Part shown: positions 1-8,191 of the stretch, in pieces | Numbering within the stretch: position 1 is the first letter of the stretch | Layout: each line of letters begins with the position of its first letter | From: Gordonibacter sp. Marseille-P4307 | Lineage (GTDB): Bacteria; Actinomycetota; Coriobacteriia; Coriobacteriales; Eggerthellaceae | Direction: 5' to 3' | Assembly (NCBI RefSeq): GCF_900604965.1 | Contig: NZ_UWPD01000001.1 | Span: forward strand, 1,341,311 to 1,405,310 | Length of the DNA stretch: 64,000 nt | Translations under genes and position numbers: made by a program | The notes under the pieces: generated by a model | Told to the model about the DNA's origin: nothing | Database searches by the model: none | What the model saw: only the letters and a program-made list of their open reading frames with translations

Positions 1-364
1 AATCGTCCTTCGCATGCTCGTAGGCGGTACCCTGGCTCTTGTCAATCAGGATAACCAGCAACTTGTGGTGAGCCAACATGTCGAGCAGCGGTCCCTCGGC
101 GGCAATCTGGTACCTCTCAGAGGGCGTATCCGCAATGATAGATTCTTCTTCACGTGCAATCCGGTCGAAGTCGAAGGGAGCGGACGAAACGACGCCCTCG
201 AATAGCTTCTCCTTGTTTTCGAAATATGAGTACAGCAGGCTCGCCGATACGTCCGCAATCCTCGCGATGTCCTGCATTTTCGCGCTGCGGAAGTCCTTCT
301 CGTAGAACACCTGGACGGCGGCGGCAAGTATGCGCTCGCGCACCTCTTCCTTGAGAACCTGCAT
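1..364 (-). CDS. TetR/AcrR-family transcriptional regulator, C-terminus cut by window edge
   Basis: Reading from the ATG at 364 toward base 1 gives 121 residues without a stop, so the gene runs off the window. The N-terminus (MQVLKEEVRERILAAAVQVF) followed by KMQDIARIADVSASLLYSYF and ENKEKLF is the classic TetR DNA-binding domain: helix 1, a helix-turn-helix at about residues 27-48 and the Y-F-x-NKE-L signature. The following residues would begin the ligand-binding domain, which is mostly outside the window, so no ligand can be inferred. A perfect palindrome lies 29 bases upstream of the start and could be its own operator. The family assignment is secure; the regulated genes are unknown and probably lie to the left. 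Confidence 0.88.
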   Translation of the reverse strand, partial: MQVLKEEVRERILAAAVQVFYEKDFRSAKMQDIARIADVSASLLYSYFENKEKLFEGVVSSAPFDFDRIAREEESIIADTPSERYQIAAEGPLLDMLAHHKLLVILIDKSQGTAYEHAKDD

Positions 365-392
365 GCCCTACCCCTCAATTCCTCTTGCTGTT

Positions 393-404
393 GAATTATA
401 ATTC
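393..404. promoter_or_regulatory. Palindrome GAATTATAATTC, candidate TetR autoregulatory operator
   Basis: A perfect 12-base AT-rich palindrome sits 29 bases upstream of the TetR-type start codon in an otherwise GC-rich sequence, followed by a further half-site-like TTGAATCAT. Position and symmetry fit a repressor operator in the regulator's own promoter. This is inference from position only. Confidence 0.4.
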
Positions 405-553
405 GGTATTGAATCATTCTAAACGATGCCCAGAGAACGGCGAAGGGCAGAAACCGGGGGCGTTTCCGTTCGATTATCTGGCTTGGCGAAAAGCATTCGT
501 CATACTTTGACTTGCGCCGTAAGCCAGCAAAACAGATTCGAGATGAAGTATTG

Positions 554-1837
554 ATGACAAGAGAAAACTACGAAAACTCGGGCAAGCGCGAATCAGTCAA
601 CGACCTCTCCTCCATCAAGGAACTAAAACGCAGCGCGTCGGGACTCGAATGGCTCGGAAGGCTGCTCAGGAACGACGAGGCGAGGAAGAGCGCACGGGGA
701 GTCCGAGAAGAGCTCGACGGCCTCGTCTCGCTCGTCGATGGCTTCTACCGTCTGCTGGGCGATAGAAACTGGGCCTTCTCAGATGCGCTGAACCTCGAAA
801 GGATGCGCGCGGTCGTCAGCAAGCCCACGCCCGGGGAAGCCGAGCGAGAGCTCATCGAATACCTCAAGGAGGAAGAGGTTCTGCATCGAATGATCACCAG
901 GCTGAACCGCTTTCCCGACATGCGCCCGCGCATACCGCTCCTGGAGAAGGCCGAACAAGACTACCTCCGGGGGCGTTACTACAGCTCGGTCCTCGTGACG
1001 GTCACCGTGATGGACGGATTCGTGAACGACGCCTTCCGGTCCGAAGGGAGGAAGGGCCTCCATGCGAGGGAGTCGGAAGAGCTCCATGCGGGAGACTGCG
1101 TCGCGACCGTGTGGGATGGGCTCCCGTCCATCCAGAAGGCCTTCACGAAATCAATCCACGCGAGGATAGATGAACCGGTTTGCGAAGTCTACCGTCACGG
1201 AATCATGCACGGGATGGTCACCGACTATGACAACGACGTGGTTGCCTCGAAAGCGTGGTGCATGCTCTTCGCCGTCGGAGACTGGGTCGATGCCGAGGTT
1301 AGGAAACGAGAGACTGAAGACGAGGACCCTCGTAATATCGTTCAAGTGCTCAAGGGCCTCTCGGATATGCAGAGGCGCAACGCCGAAAATGACAGGAGAC
1401 TCGAGAACTGGGAGAAGCACCGTGTGAATCTCGAGCATCCCGCAGGCCCAGACGAAGAGCTCGTCAGAGTCTGCGCGGGATTCCTCGAGGCCTGGAAGGC
1501 GAAGAACTACGGGGTGCTGGGGTCGTTCTTCCCCAATTTCGCGAACAAGACGCCAGGCGCGCAGGCCGGTGAAGCGAGAGAGATCTATTCTCCCCATCCG
1601 ATCGAGGGGTACAAGATAGAGGAAATTATCAGGCCCGCCGCCGCGGTCGCCAGCGCAAAGATAAGGCTCCGCACTTCGGACAGATCGTGGACCGCGGCGA
1701 TCCGCCTCTCTCGGCTGGAGGGAACCGCTCCGGCTGCTGATTGGGAACCGGGCGCATGGAAGGTGATGGGATACGGGGTCGACCCCTTCGTTGATGCAGA
1801 GAAGAATAGACTAGCAGGTGATGTTTCTCCGGCTTGA
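554..1837 (+). CDS. Hypothetical protein with an HEPN-like R-x4-H motif
   Basis: I do not recognise a named family. The protein is about 427 residues from ATG 554; the frame extends to a TTG at 512, but ATG 554 is the first strong codon. It is charged and mostly helical. The segment near residue 215 reads VYRHGIMHGM, which fits the R-polar-x3-H pattern of HEPN ribonucleases and resembles the RNxxxHG signature of Abi-type proteins. It lies in a helical region preceded by a YLRGRYYSSVLVTVTVMDGF segment of the kind seen in HEPN bundles. A separate C-terminal region (about 310-420) may be a small alpha/beta domain. No partner gene is adjacent: the next gene is an IS256 element. A phage-defence or RNase role is possible but rests on one motif. 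Confidence 0.5.
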   Translation: MTRENYENSGKRESVNDLSSIKELKRSASGLEWLGRLLRNDEARKSARGVREELDGLVSLVDGFYRLLGDRNWAFSDALNLERMRAVVSKPTPGEAERELIEYLKEEEVLHRMITRLNRFPDMRPRIPLLEKAEQDYLRGRYYSSVLVTVTVMDGFVNDAFRSEGRKGLHARESEELHAGDCVATVWDGLPSIQKAFTKSIHARIDEPVCEVYRHGIMHGMVTDYDNDVVASKAWCMLFAVGDWVDAEVRKRETEDEDPRNIVQVLKGLSDMQRRNAENDRRLENWEKHRVNLEHPAGPDEELVRVCAGFLEAWKAKNYGVLGSFFPNFANKTPGAQAGEAREIYSPHPIEGYKIEEIIRPAAAVASAKIRLRTSDRSWTAAIRLSRLEGTAPAADWEPGAWKVMGYGVDPFVDAEKNRLAGDVSPA

Positions 1838-2221
1838 TGGAAGACGCTATGCAGCCTACCCGCGCTGATGCCACAAAGCTGAAGAGACGCCGTGCAACCT
1901 GGCTTGAAACCTCGAATCGCGAAACGAGCGCAAATCATGCCATCAAATTGCACTTTCCAACGTCAGTAGTAAATCGACGCGGAACGCACGGTTTTCGACG
2001 ATTTGGATGTATGAGATTGGGCCAAGCTTGCCGATTTTCACCTTCGCGGACCTGATCGTTTGTTCTCTGGGAAATTACGGAACCCTTGCAGAAGCCAATT
2101 CAAAAGAGAAATCGGCCACGTGCAACATGACCACGCTTTCGCAGTCGGTAGCGTGCCGAATGTTGGTGTAGCCACTCGATTTGCGAGGCGCGGGCTTCAG
2201 CCCGCCCGAGCGAATCGAGCT
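1838..2221. other. Intergenic stretch with no supported gene
   Basis: About 380 bases between the orphan gene and the IS256 element. Short open frames exist on both strands but none has a recognisable protein or ribosome-binding site. No repeat or terminator is evident. Confidence 0.5.
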
Positions 2222-3606
2222 ATCACCTAGAACCGAGAGCCCGGTTACTGTCGTGCCATGTTATGCCGCCTTCCCGATAGAGTCAACGTTGCCCGACAGG
2301 ACCAGCGCGATTATCCTGGCCGCATGCTCGGCCGCCGTGCCCTTGTAGGTGGGCTTGGGCGCCGGTTTCCTGCGTTCCGGTTCCTCGCACGCCTCAGATA
2401 TGGACGTTGCCGTGAACCGCCTGCGCGTCGACCAGTCCTCGTCCTTCTCGGAGAGCACGGCGCCGAGCATCCTGATGAGCGATTTCCTCGACGGGAAGAC
2501 CTGGACGACGCGGCTGCGGCGCTTGACCTCGCGGTTCACGCGCTCCTGCACGTTGTTGGCGCGAAGGCGGCGGTGGTGCCCGTGGGGGAAGTCGAGGTAC
2601 GCGAGCGCGTCGGCCTCCGCCTCTTCCAGGAGCTCGGCGGCCTTCGCGTTGAAACCGGCGATCTTCTCGCAGGCCAGGTGGTACAGCTCGCGCACGAGCG
2701 CGGGGTCCTTCTCGGCGAAGACGGCGTGCAGTATGGAGCCTATGGCGGCCTTGTGGCGCTGGCTCTTCGCGCATGGCGTCGCGTTTCTCTCCAAGTGAAC
2801 GATGCAGCGCTGCCAGGCGGCGCCGGGGAAGACCTCCTCTATCGCCTTCCTGAGCCCTTCGTGGGCGTCGCTCGTGACGCACACGACGCCGTCGACGCCG
2901 CGGGAGCGAAGCGATTGCAGGAAGCCCCTCCACCCTAGGTACGACTCGGTGTCGATGGCGTCCAGGCCGACGAGGCGGCGGTAGCCGTCGTCGCCGCAGG
3001 CGGTCGCGGTGACGAGCGCGGTCGGGCTCGCATGCCCGGCGTCGCGGCACTTGAGGTAGGTCGCGTCGAGCCATAGGTACGGGAACCGCAGCTCCCCGAA
3101 AACGCGGGTCTGCAGGTCCTCCACGACGGCGTCGAGCGACTCGCAGATCCTCGAGACCTGGCTGGCGCTCATGCGGCCGATGCCCATCGCGTGCGCCGCC
3201 TTCTCGACCTTGCGCGTGCTCACGCCGTTCGTGACCATCTCGGAGACGGCCGCGATCACGGCCCGGTCGACGCGGGAGTAGCGCACGAGCAGGTCCTCGG
3301 GGAAGTAGCTGCCCACGCGGAGCTTCGGTATCCGCAGGGTTATCGGCCCGACGCTCGTCACGAGCGTCCGCTCGCGGTAGCCGTTGCGCTGGTTGCCCTC
3401 CGCGCACGCTTCGTCGGCCTGCGCGTCCATGATCTCGTTGACGAGCGCCTCGGCCATCAACCTTATTAGCTCCCGCAGGTTGACCATCCCGTCGTCGAAT
3501 CTCGAAATCCCGGGCGCGACGGCGCCCATCTGCTCTAAACTTTCCATTGCGGTCATCGCCTTTCTTGTGAATCCATCAATCTCGACAATTGACGATTCTA
3601 GGCGAT
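2222..3606 (-). mobile_element. IS256-family insertion sequence
   Basis: The transposase gene is bracketed by imperfect inverted ends: ATCACCTAGAACCG at 2222 on the left and the reverse complement of CGATTCTAGGCGAT at 3593-3606 on the right, agreeing at 12 of 14 positions. I could not find a convincing 8-base target duplication outside these ends, so the copy may be old or the true ends may be offset by a few bases. It is the only element in the window with both ends and a full-length transposase. Confidence 0.75.
2261..3556 (-). CDS. IS256-family (mutator-type) transposase
   Basis: 431 residues, the usual length for the family. The N-terminal region contains the MAEALVNEIMDAQADEAC helix and an NGYRERTLVTSVGPITLRIP block typical of IS256 transposases. 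The DDE catalytic residues are visible: Asp in YLWLDATYLKC (about residue 164), Asp in VCVTSDAHEGL (about residue 230) and Glu in NNVQERVNREVKRRSRVV (about residue 340). The HLERNA segment after the second Asp is the usual C/DxxH-like region. It moves the surrounding element by a cut-and-paste or copy-out mechanism. The reading frame is uninterrupted, so this copy may be active. Family confidence is high. Confidence 0.93.
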   Translation of the reverse strand: MTAMESLEQMGAVAPGISRFDDGMVNLRELIRLMAEALVNEIMDAQADEACAEGNQRNGYRERTLVTSVGPITLRIPKLRVGSYFPEDLLVRYSRVDRAVIAAVSEMVTNGVSTRKVEKAAHAMGIGRMSASQVSRICESLDAVVEDLQTRVFGELRFPYLWLDATYLKCRDAGHASPTALVTATACGDDGYRRLVGLDAIDTESYLGWRGFLQSLRSRGVDGVVCVTSDAHEGLRKAIEEVFPGAAWQRCIVHLERNATPCAKSQRHKAAIGSILHAVFAEKDPALVRELYHLACEKIAGFNAKAAELLEEAEADALAYLDFPHGHHRRLRANNVQERVNREVKRRSRVVQVFPSRKSLIRMLGAVLSEKDEDWSTRRRFTATSISEACEEPERRKPAPKPTYKGTAAEHAARIIALVLSGNVDSIGKAA

Positions 3607-3850
3607 GGCCGTTTCCTTCACGAAATCATCCCGCTAGCGAAACGGCCGTTACACCAACTTTTGGGACGCGATCCGTGCTCAGGCGGAGAAGCACTCGCAT
3701 AACGTTGTCGTTTGCTGCGAGAGAGAGAAGCGACGATGGCGCACAGGTGGGACGCCACGTGTCGACAGGGCGCCCCACGGCGGCAGGGCTCCGCGCGCGG
3801 ATGGGACGCTTTTGTCATTGACAGAATTTCCCTGGCTGAATGCGGGAGTT

Positions 3851-4582
3851 TCAAGGCCCGTATAATAAAAAAGTGTGCTGCTGCAAATGCGACGATGGGA
3901 GGCGATCATGAACGATGGTCGAGCCGGGCCTGATGTGCGTTTCCAGCGCGGCGTTGACCCTCCCGGTGGACGGCTTGCCGTTCTCGCTGACGACCGCCAG
4001 CACGTTCTTGAATGCGTCTATGGCGACGACCACGCAAATCAGGTCCTTCGAGAGCCCGCGCCTGGGCTTTCTCCCGAGATCGTGGAGCAGGTCGGTGTCG
4101 TTGAAGTACATCGCGTCGATCCACACTCGCCCGGAGAACACGACCTTCTCCTGCCAGGAGTCTACCGTCGAGAACACCTTGTGGCGCCATAGGAACGCCG
4201 TTCCGTGGCTCACCTCCGCGACGAGCTCCATGAGCCTGAGGGAGGCGCTGTGGCACATCACCTCGGCTATTCGCATGATCTTGTGCAACGGCAGCTTCGC
4301 GTCGGCGAAAATCGTGCCGGTCAGCGCGCTGAACCTGCATCCGCATTCGCGGCACCGGTACCTCCTGGCCCCGTTGGAGGCCTTCCCGTCGAGCCTCGGC
4401 CGGACCGATCCGCAGTCCGGGCAAGCAGGCGCATGCCTCCACTTGTCGAGCAGCCCCTCGATGGTTCTGGCCCCGTACTTCTCGAAGCGCTTCCGCGATT
4501 GCGCTACGTCTCATAGCTCAGCGAACTGCCGCTCATCGAGACCGTTGACGAGCGAAGCGAGATCAAGGCGGGCTTCCACCAT
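3851..4582 (-). pseudogene. IS1595-family transposase remnant with an in-frame stop and lost C-terminus
   Basis: From ATG 4582 the frame encodes an N-terminal helical region, meets an in-frame TGA at 4513-4511 (after the residues RQFAEL), then continues with a zinc ribbon (CPDCG, then YRCRECGCRF) and the start of a DDE-type core (GRVWIDAMYF, then LICVVVAIDAFKNV). It ends at 3851 after TIVHDRL, where about half of the catalytic domain is missing compared with the roughly 300-residue family norm. The zinc ribbon plus this core is characteristic of the IS1595 (ISXO2-like) group. With the stop and the truncation it cannot be active by itself. The interleaved inverted repeat at 4605-4676 lies directly upstream and may be the element's end. 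Confidence 0.78.
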
Positions 4583-4604
4583 ATCCGCTCCTGACATCCT
4601 GCAT

Positions 4605-4676
4605 CGCCCGAACGACCATCTCCCAGGATGTCGCCAAACAAAGAAGGAGATGGCCGATTGGGCGACTTTGTTTGGC
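4605..4676. repeat. Interleaved inverted repeats A-B-A'-B' (copy 1)
   Basis: Segment A (4605-4623) is complementary to A' (4646-4664) at 17 of 19 positions, and B (4633-4643, GCCAAACAAAG) is perfectly complementary to B' (4666-4676, CTTTGTTTGGC). The order is A, B, A', B', with 9, 2 and 1 bases between them. Either hairpin can form but not both, because one base cannot bridge a 19-pair stem. A second copy with the same order and a near-identical B lies at 42160-42227. It may be a transposon end or an alternative-hairpin regulatory element. Confidence 0.7.
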
Positions 4677-4740
4677 TGGAACGATTATATGGCGGCCGTA
4701 AGAGTGCCGCTATAGGGAACACCACAACGTAGACCTTCAG

Positions 4741-5369
4741 AAAACGCGTTTTACGGTCATCCTTGCGATCTGCGCCTGCATGATTGCGGCAATCGGGCTG
4801 GCAGCATGCTCGGGAAGCGGACAGGTGCTTCCCAGTCCTCCGAAAAGCAGGAGACCGTCGTAGCCGCGCCCTCGGACGAAGACCTCATCAGGGCGGATAT
4901 TGAGAGCATCGTCGGAACCAGCGTTTCCAAGGAAGCGCTCGCCGCCAGTTTCAGAACCGATTCCCAGATGGTCGAATTCGAGAAGATAGGCATGGATATC
5001 GACGCCTACGCTGAAGCCTTCTCGAAGAAGTGCAAGCTCGAAATCGATTTCATCGAGGTGAAAAGCGATACGGCCGTCGCAAAAGTCACGTTCACCACAC
5101 CCCGACTCGATGATGAAGCCGAGAAACTGCTCGATGAGACTCTTGATACCGAACTGGAGAATGTAAACATCGAGAACGCTTCCGAAGAGAAGCTGTTCAC
5201 GCTACTCTTCGGGGTCATGCAGAAAACGATCGAGAGCCCCGACTTCCCCCTGGGAAGCGAGAGTTTCGACATCGAGTACACGAAGACGAACGGGACATGG
5301 AGCATGGTCGATCAGAGCTTCGTCGAAAGCAGCTTCGTCGCGGCGGCAGCCAGCGCCGCAAACGTGTAG
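4741..5369 (+). pseudogene. Lipoprotein-like gene, 5' end lost and frameshifted after the lipobox
   Basis: From about 4741 one frame encodes a hydrophobic leader ending in a lipobox (CMIAAIGLAAC, Cys at 4807-4809), but it has no start codon downstream of the stop at 4699-4701 and terminates near 4863. The main frame (ATG 4806, 187 residues) overlaps it and continues with an acidic, lysine-rich protein (QSSEKQETVVAAPSDEDL onwards), which reads as the mature part of the same lipoprotein. So the leader and body are in different frames and the original start is gone, probably removed when the IS1595-type end arrived at 4676. The mature part has no domain I recognise. The 187-residue frame could still be translated as a cytoplasmic protein. 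Confidence 0.6.
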
Positions 5370-5391
5370 CCCTCGTCGGCAGCGAGCAGCT

Positions 5392-6885
5392 TTACATCCC
5401 GAAGAAGCGCTTGAGCTTGGCAACGCCCGCCTCGTCCATATCGTAGCGTTCCCGTATCGCACCGTCCTTCAGGTGCACCACCTCATCGCAAACTTCGGCG
5501 ATGAGCTCGTAGTCGTGCGTGATAACGAAAATGAAGGCGCCTGCATCGCGCAGGCGCCGCAAAATCCGCGCCGTTTGCAGCATATGGGCGTAGTCCAGAC
5601 CGCTCGTCGGCTCGTCGAACAGCAGGACCCTTTTGCCGCTGAAGCAGGCCGAGGCTATAATGACCCGCTGCTTCTGACCGCCTGAAAGCGTCATGGGGTG
5701 GCGCTGCTCCAATCCTGAAAGATCGAGGTCGTCGAGCACATGCTCCAGCTTTCGGGCCCGTGCCGCCTCGTCGGCTTCGCGCGAGCCGAGCGTCACCTCC
5801 GTCTCGACGCTATCGGAAAAGATCTGGTGCCCTACCTCCTGCATGACCAGGTAGCTCAGCTTCAGGCGCCTGCGGGCGGACAGGCGCTCGCCGTCAAGCG
5901 AACAATCCGCAGACGCCTTCTTAAGCGTCGCGCACAGCGCGGCTGCAAACGTCGATTTCCCGGCCCCGTTAGGCCCTACGACGGCATGGATCCGCCCGGC
6001 CTCAAACGTTTCATCCTCCACGCAGAGCACCCGCTGCTTGCCGCGGAACCCCTCAAGGCGCGAGAGCACCAGGCGCTCGCCTGGCACCGCACCCGCACGC
6101 ATCGCCGCAGTGACATCGCTGTTGGACGCACGAACGGGCACCTCGGCAAGCGAGAGGAATCGCAAGCCCATGCGTTCGCGCTCGGCGGCATCGAACGCTG
6201 CGAGCTCGCTTTGCGTGTACTCGGCGCGCACCCGCCCGTCCTCCATGCAAACCGCCCTATCGAACAGGTCGCGCAGGTAGAACAGCCTGTGCTCCGCAAT
6301 CACGATCGTCGCCCCCTGGCGCTTGAGCAGAGCCAGGATGCGCCTCAACCGCTCGACAGCGGACATGTCGAGGTTCGCGGAGGGCTCGTCGAGCACGTAC
6401 ACGCTCGGCCTCATCGCGTACACGCTGGCAAAGGCGACGATCTGCTTCTCCCCGCCCGAAAGCTCGAAGATGCTCCGATCCATCAGGTCCTCGATTTCCA
6501 GGTCCTCGACCGTCCTTTGCACCCGTTCAACGATTCTCTCGCGCGGCATGCCCAGGTTCTCGCACCCGAACGCTATCTCGCTCGTTGTGTTCACGGTGTA
6601 GAACTGTGTGCGCGGGTTCTGGAACACCGTGCCGGTCTTCTCGGCTATCGCATACAGGGGAAGCTCGGACACGAGCCGACCGTCGTGGAGCACCGATCCT
6701 GTGAGCTCGCCTTCGTAGAAATTAGGGATCATGCCGTTGATCAGCCTGATTACGCTCGACTTACCGCACCCGCTCTTTCCGCAGAGCAGCACGCACTCGC
6801 CGTCCGCAACGGACAGCGACACCTCCTTCAAGGCGGGTGCGACCGCCTCCGGGTAGGTATACGTGACGTTCTCGATCTTGATCAT
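5392..6885 (-). CDS. ECF transporter energy-coupling ATPase, two ABC domains fused (EcfA1-EcfA2)
   Basis: About 497 residues with two complete ABC ATPase domains in tandem. Domain 1 has Walker A CGKSGCGKSS (about 32-41), signature LSGGEKQ and Walker B VYVLDEPSAN with His in IAEHRL. Domain 2 has GPNGAGKST, LSGGQKQ, VLLFDEPTSG and THDYE. This organisation powers energy-coupling-factor importers. An upstream extension of the frame would run into ecfT, and the ATG at 6885 overlaps the ecfT stop as ATGA, so that start is chosen. It is the last gene of the operon and would drive uptake through the T and S components encoded just before it. The likely cargo is the cluster's product or its metal complex, by context only. 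Confidence 0.9.
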   Translation of the reverse strand: MIKIENVTYTYPEAVAPALKEVSLSVADGECVLLCGKSGCGKSSVIRLINGMIPNFYEGELTGSVLHDGRLVSELPLYAIAEKTGTVFQNPRTQFYTVNTTSEIAFGCENLGMPRERIVERVQRTVEDLEIEDLMDRSIFELSGGEKQIVAFASVYAMRPSVYVLDEPSANLDMSAVERLRRILALLKRQGATIVIAEHRLFYLRDLFDRAVCMEDGRVRAEYTQSELAAFDAAERERMGLRFLSLAEVPVRASNSDVTAAMRAGAVPGERLVLSRLEGFRGKQRVLCVEDETFEAGRIHAVVGPNGAGKSTFAAALCATLKKASADCSLDGERLSARRRLKLSYLVMQEVGHQIFSDSVETEVTLGSREADEAARARKLEHVLDDLDLSGLEQRHPMTLSGGQKQRVIIASACFSGKRVLLFDEPTSGLDYAHMLQTARILRRLRDAGAFIFVITHDYELIAEVCDEVVHLKDGAIRERYDMDEAGVAKLKRFFGM

Positions 6886-7562
6886 AGCACCCCGCATCCT
6901 TTGAGGACGGCGACCGCGACGCCGTACGACGCGAGCACGCCGATTGCCAGGTAATCCGCAAGCCCGAACGCCACCTCCACGTACGAGGTATGCTCGCCCG
7001 GCGCATCGAGCCCACGGCACAGGGCCGCTGCGGAAAGTTCTTCGGCGACGTTCACCGCCGAGAATATGAGCGGGACCATGATATGCTCGAGCGAGACGCG
7101 GATACCGCGCATTTTCATGGCCGCGCGAATAGAATCCCACTCCTCGCGAATCGTCGGGAAGTAGCGAAATGTCACGGATAGCGGAATCACCACCGACTGC
7201 GGGAGCCGCAGCTTGCGCATGGCGGCCACGAACTCGCTCACCTCCGTGGTGTCGAGAATCCACTTCCCCAGAATCCAGCAGGGCATGAACTTGCGCAAGG
7301 TGAGTGCCAAAAACGACACGAGAGCGAAAGCCATCCCCGAAAGCTGCGGGGCCATCAACCTGTCGACAAGAAGCATGACCAGAAAGACGACCAGGTACCG
7401 CACCGCGTTCTTAGCCCGCCTCGACACGAGGCTTACGACCTCGCAGTACAAGAACAGCATGACCTCGAGCACAAGGGAATGGCTCGCAAGGAGCAGGAAG
7501 TTCACACCGAGCAGCAGCGCGAACTTCGTTCTCGGGTCGAATCTGGCGATCGGCAGGCTCAC
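6882..7562 (-). CDS. ecfT: ECF transporter transmembrane T component
   Basis: 226 residues, strongly hydrophobic in its first 130 with about five membrane spans. Two Ala-x-x-Arg-Gly-type coupling motifs are visible, AAMKMRG (about 145) and AALCRGL (about 182), which in the EcfT/CbiQ family touch the ATPase grooves. It starts at GTG 7562, overlapping the stop of the S-like gene (GTGA), and its own stop overlaps the ATPase start (ATGA), so the three genes are translationally coupled. It would scaffold the S component and the fused ATPase in the membrane. Confidence 0.9.
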   Translation of the reverse strand: MSLPIARFDPRTKFALLLGVNFLLLASHSLVLEVMLFLYCEVVSLVSRRAKNAVRYLVVFLVMLLVDRLMAPQLSGMAFALVSFLALTLRKFMPCWILGKWILDTTEVSEFVAAMRKLRLPQSVVIPLSVTFRYFPTIREEWDSIRAAMKMRGIRVSLEHIMVPLIFSAVNVAEELSAAALCRGLDAPGEHTSYVEVAFGLADYLAIGVLASYGVAVAVLKGCGVL

Positions 7563-8167
7563 GAGACGATGCCGGCTTTCTGGAAGTGCTTCTTGAACAT
7601 TCTCTCGCTGATAAGCACGCCGACAAATCCGCAGGCCACGGTTGCAACGATCATGACGAGCAGAACCCAGATCGGCGTGATGGAAGCGAGCGCGTCAACG
7701 AACTCCTGGCTCATGCCGCGGCTCAGCGTGTCGGCGAAGAAATAGTCCCGCATGACCCAGATCGGCAGAAAGCCGCCGATGAGGTTCAGGTCGAAGAACA
7801 AATAGCTTATCGCATTGCGCCCCTTGCTCTTGAACCCGCCGCTCCCGGCGATGACCTCGGCGATGATACCGAACAGGGCCCCGAACGGGACCACGATCCA
7901 GATATTGCCCATGAGCAGCAAGAATAGACTCGGCAGCACAGCCGCGATGAAAATCGGCCCGTGCAAGGGAGCCTTCGTCACGAGCATGAGGTACACCGGC
8001 GCCCCCACGAGCGCGATGATGCTCGTCATGGCAAGGTAGAGCGGCGGCACGGGCATGCACACGGTCCCGATGACCGCGAACACCACGAAATACAGCGCGA
8101 TGAACACGCCTGCCGAAACGAGCTGCTTCGATTTCTTAACGTTCGTTTTCCCCATTTGATCGGACAT
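7559..8167 (-). CDS. MptD/Trep_Strep-type integral membrane protein, putative ECF substrate-binding (S) component
   Basis: 202 residues with about five or six hydrophobic spans (for example QLVSAGVFIALYFVVFAVIG, PPLYLAMTSIIALVGAPVYL). The overall pattern, with GPIFIAAVLPSLFLLLMGN and an AEVIAGSGGFKS segment, fits the Trep_Strep/MptD family, which act as S components in ECF-type systems and often sit beside YbtP/YbtQ-like genes. AAGGAGAAG lies six bases before the ATG. The gene is between the two ABC half transporters and ecfT, so it is the best candidate for recognising the imported ligand. Ligand identity cannot be read from sequence. Confidence 0.8.
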   Translation of the reverse strand: MSDQMGKTNVKKSKQLVSAGVFIALYFVVFAVIGTVCMPVPPLYLAMTSIIALVGAPVYLMLVTKAPLHGPIFIAAVLPSLFLLLMGNIWIVVPFGALFGIIAEVIAGSGGFKSKGRNAISYLFFDLNLIGGFLPIWVMRDYFFADTLSRGMSQEFVDALASITPIWVLLVMIVATVACGFVGVLISERMFKKHFQKAGIVS

Positions 8168-8191
8168 GTTCTTCTCCTTACAATCGATTCA

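Noticed and set aside
4605-4676. An H-type pseudoknot with both stems at once
   Set aside because: One base between A' and B' cannot span a 19-pair stem, so only one of the two hairpins can form at a time.
5392-7263. A longer start for the fused ECF ATPase (623 residues)
   Set aside because: The extra 126 residues would overlap ecfT out of frame and have no homology; the ATGA overlap at 6885 marks the real start.
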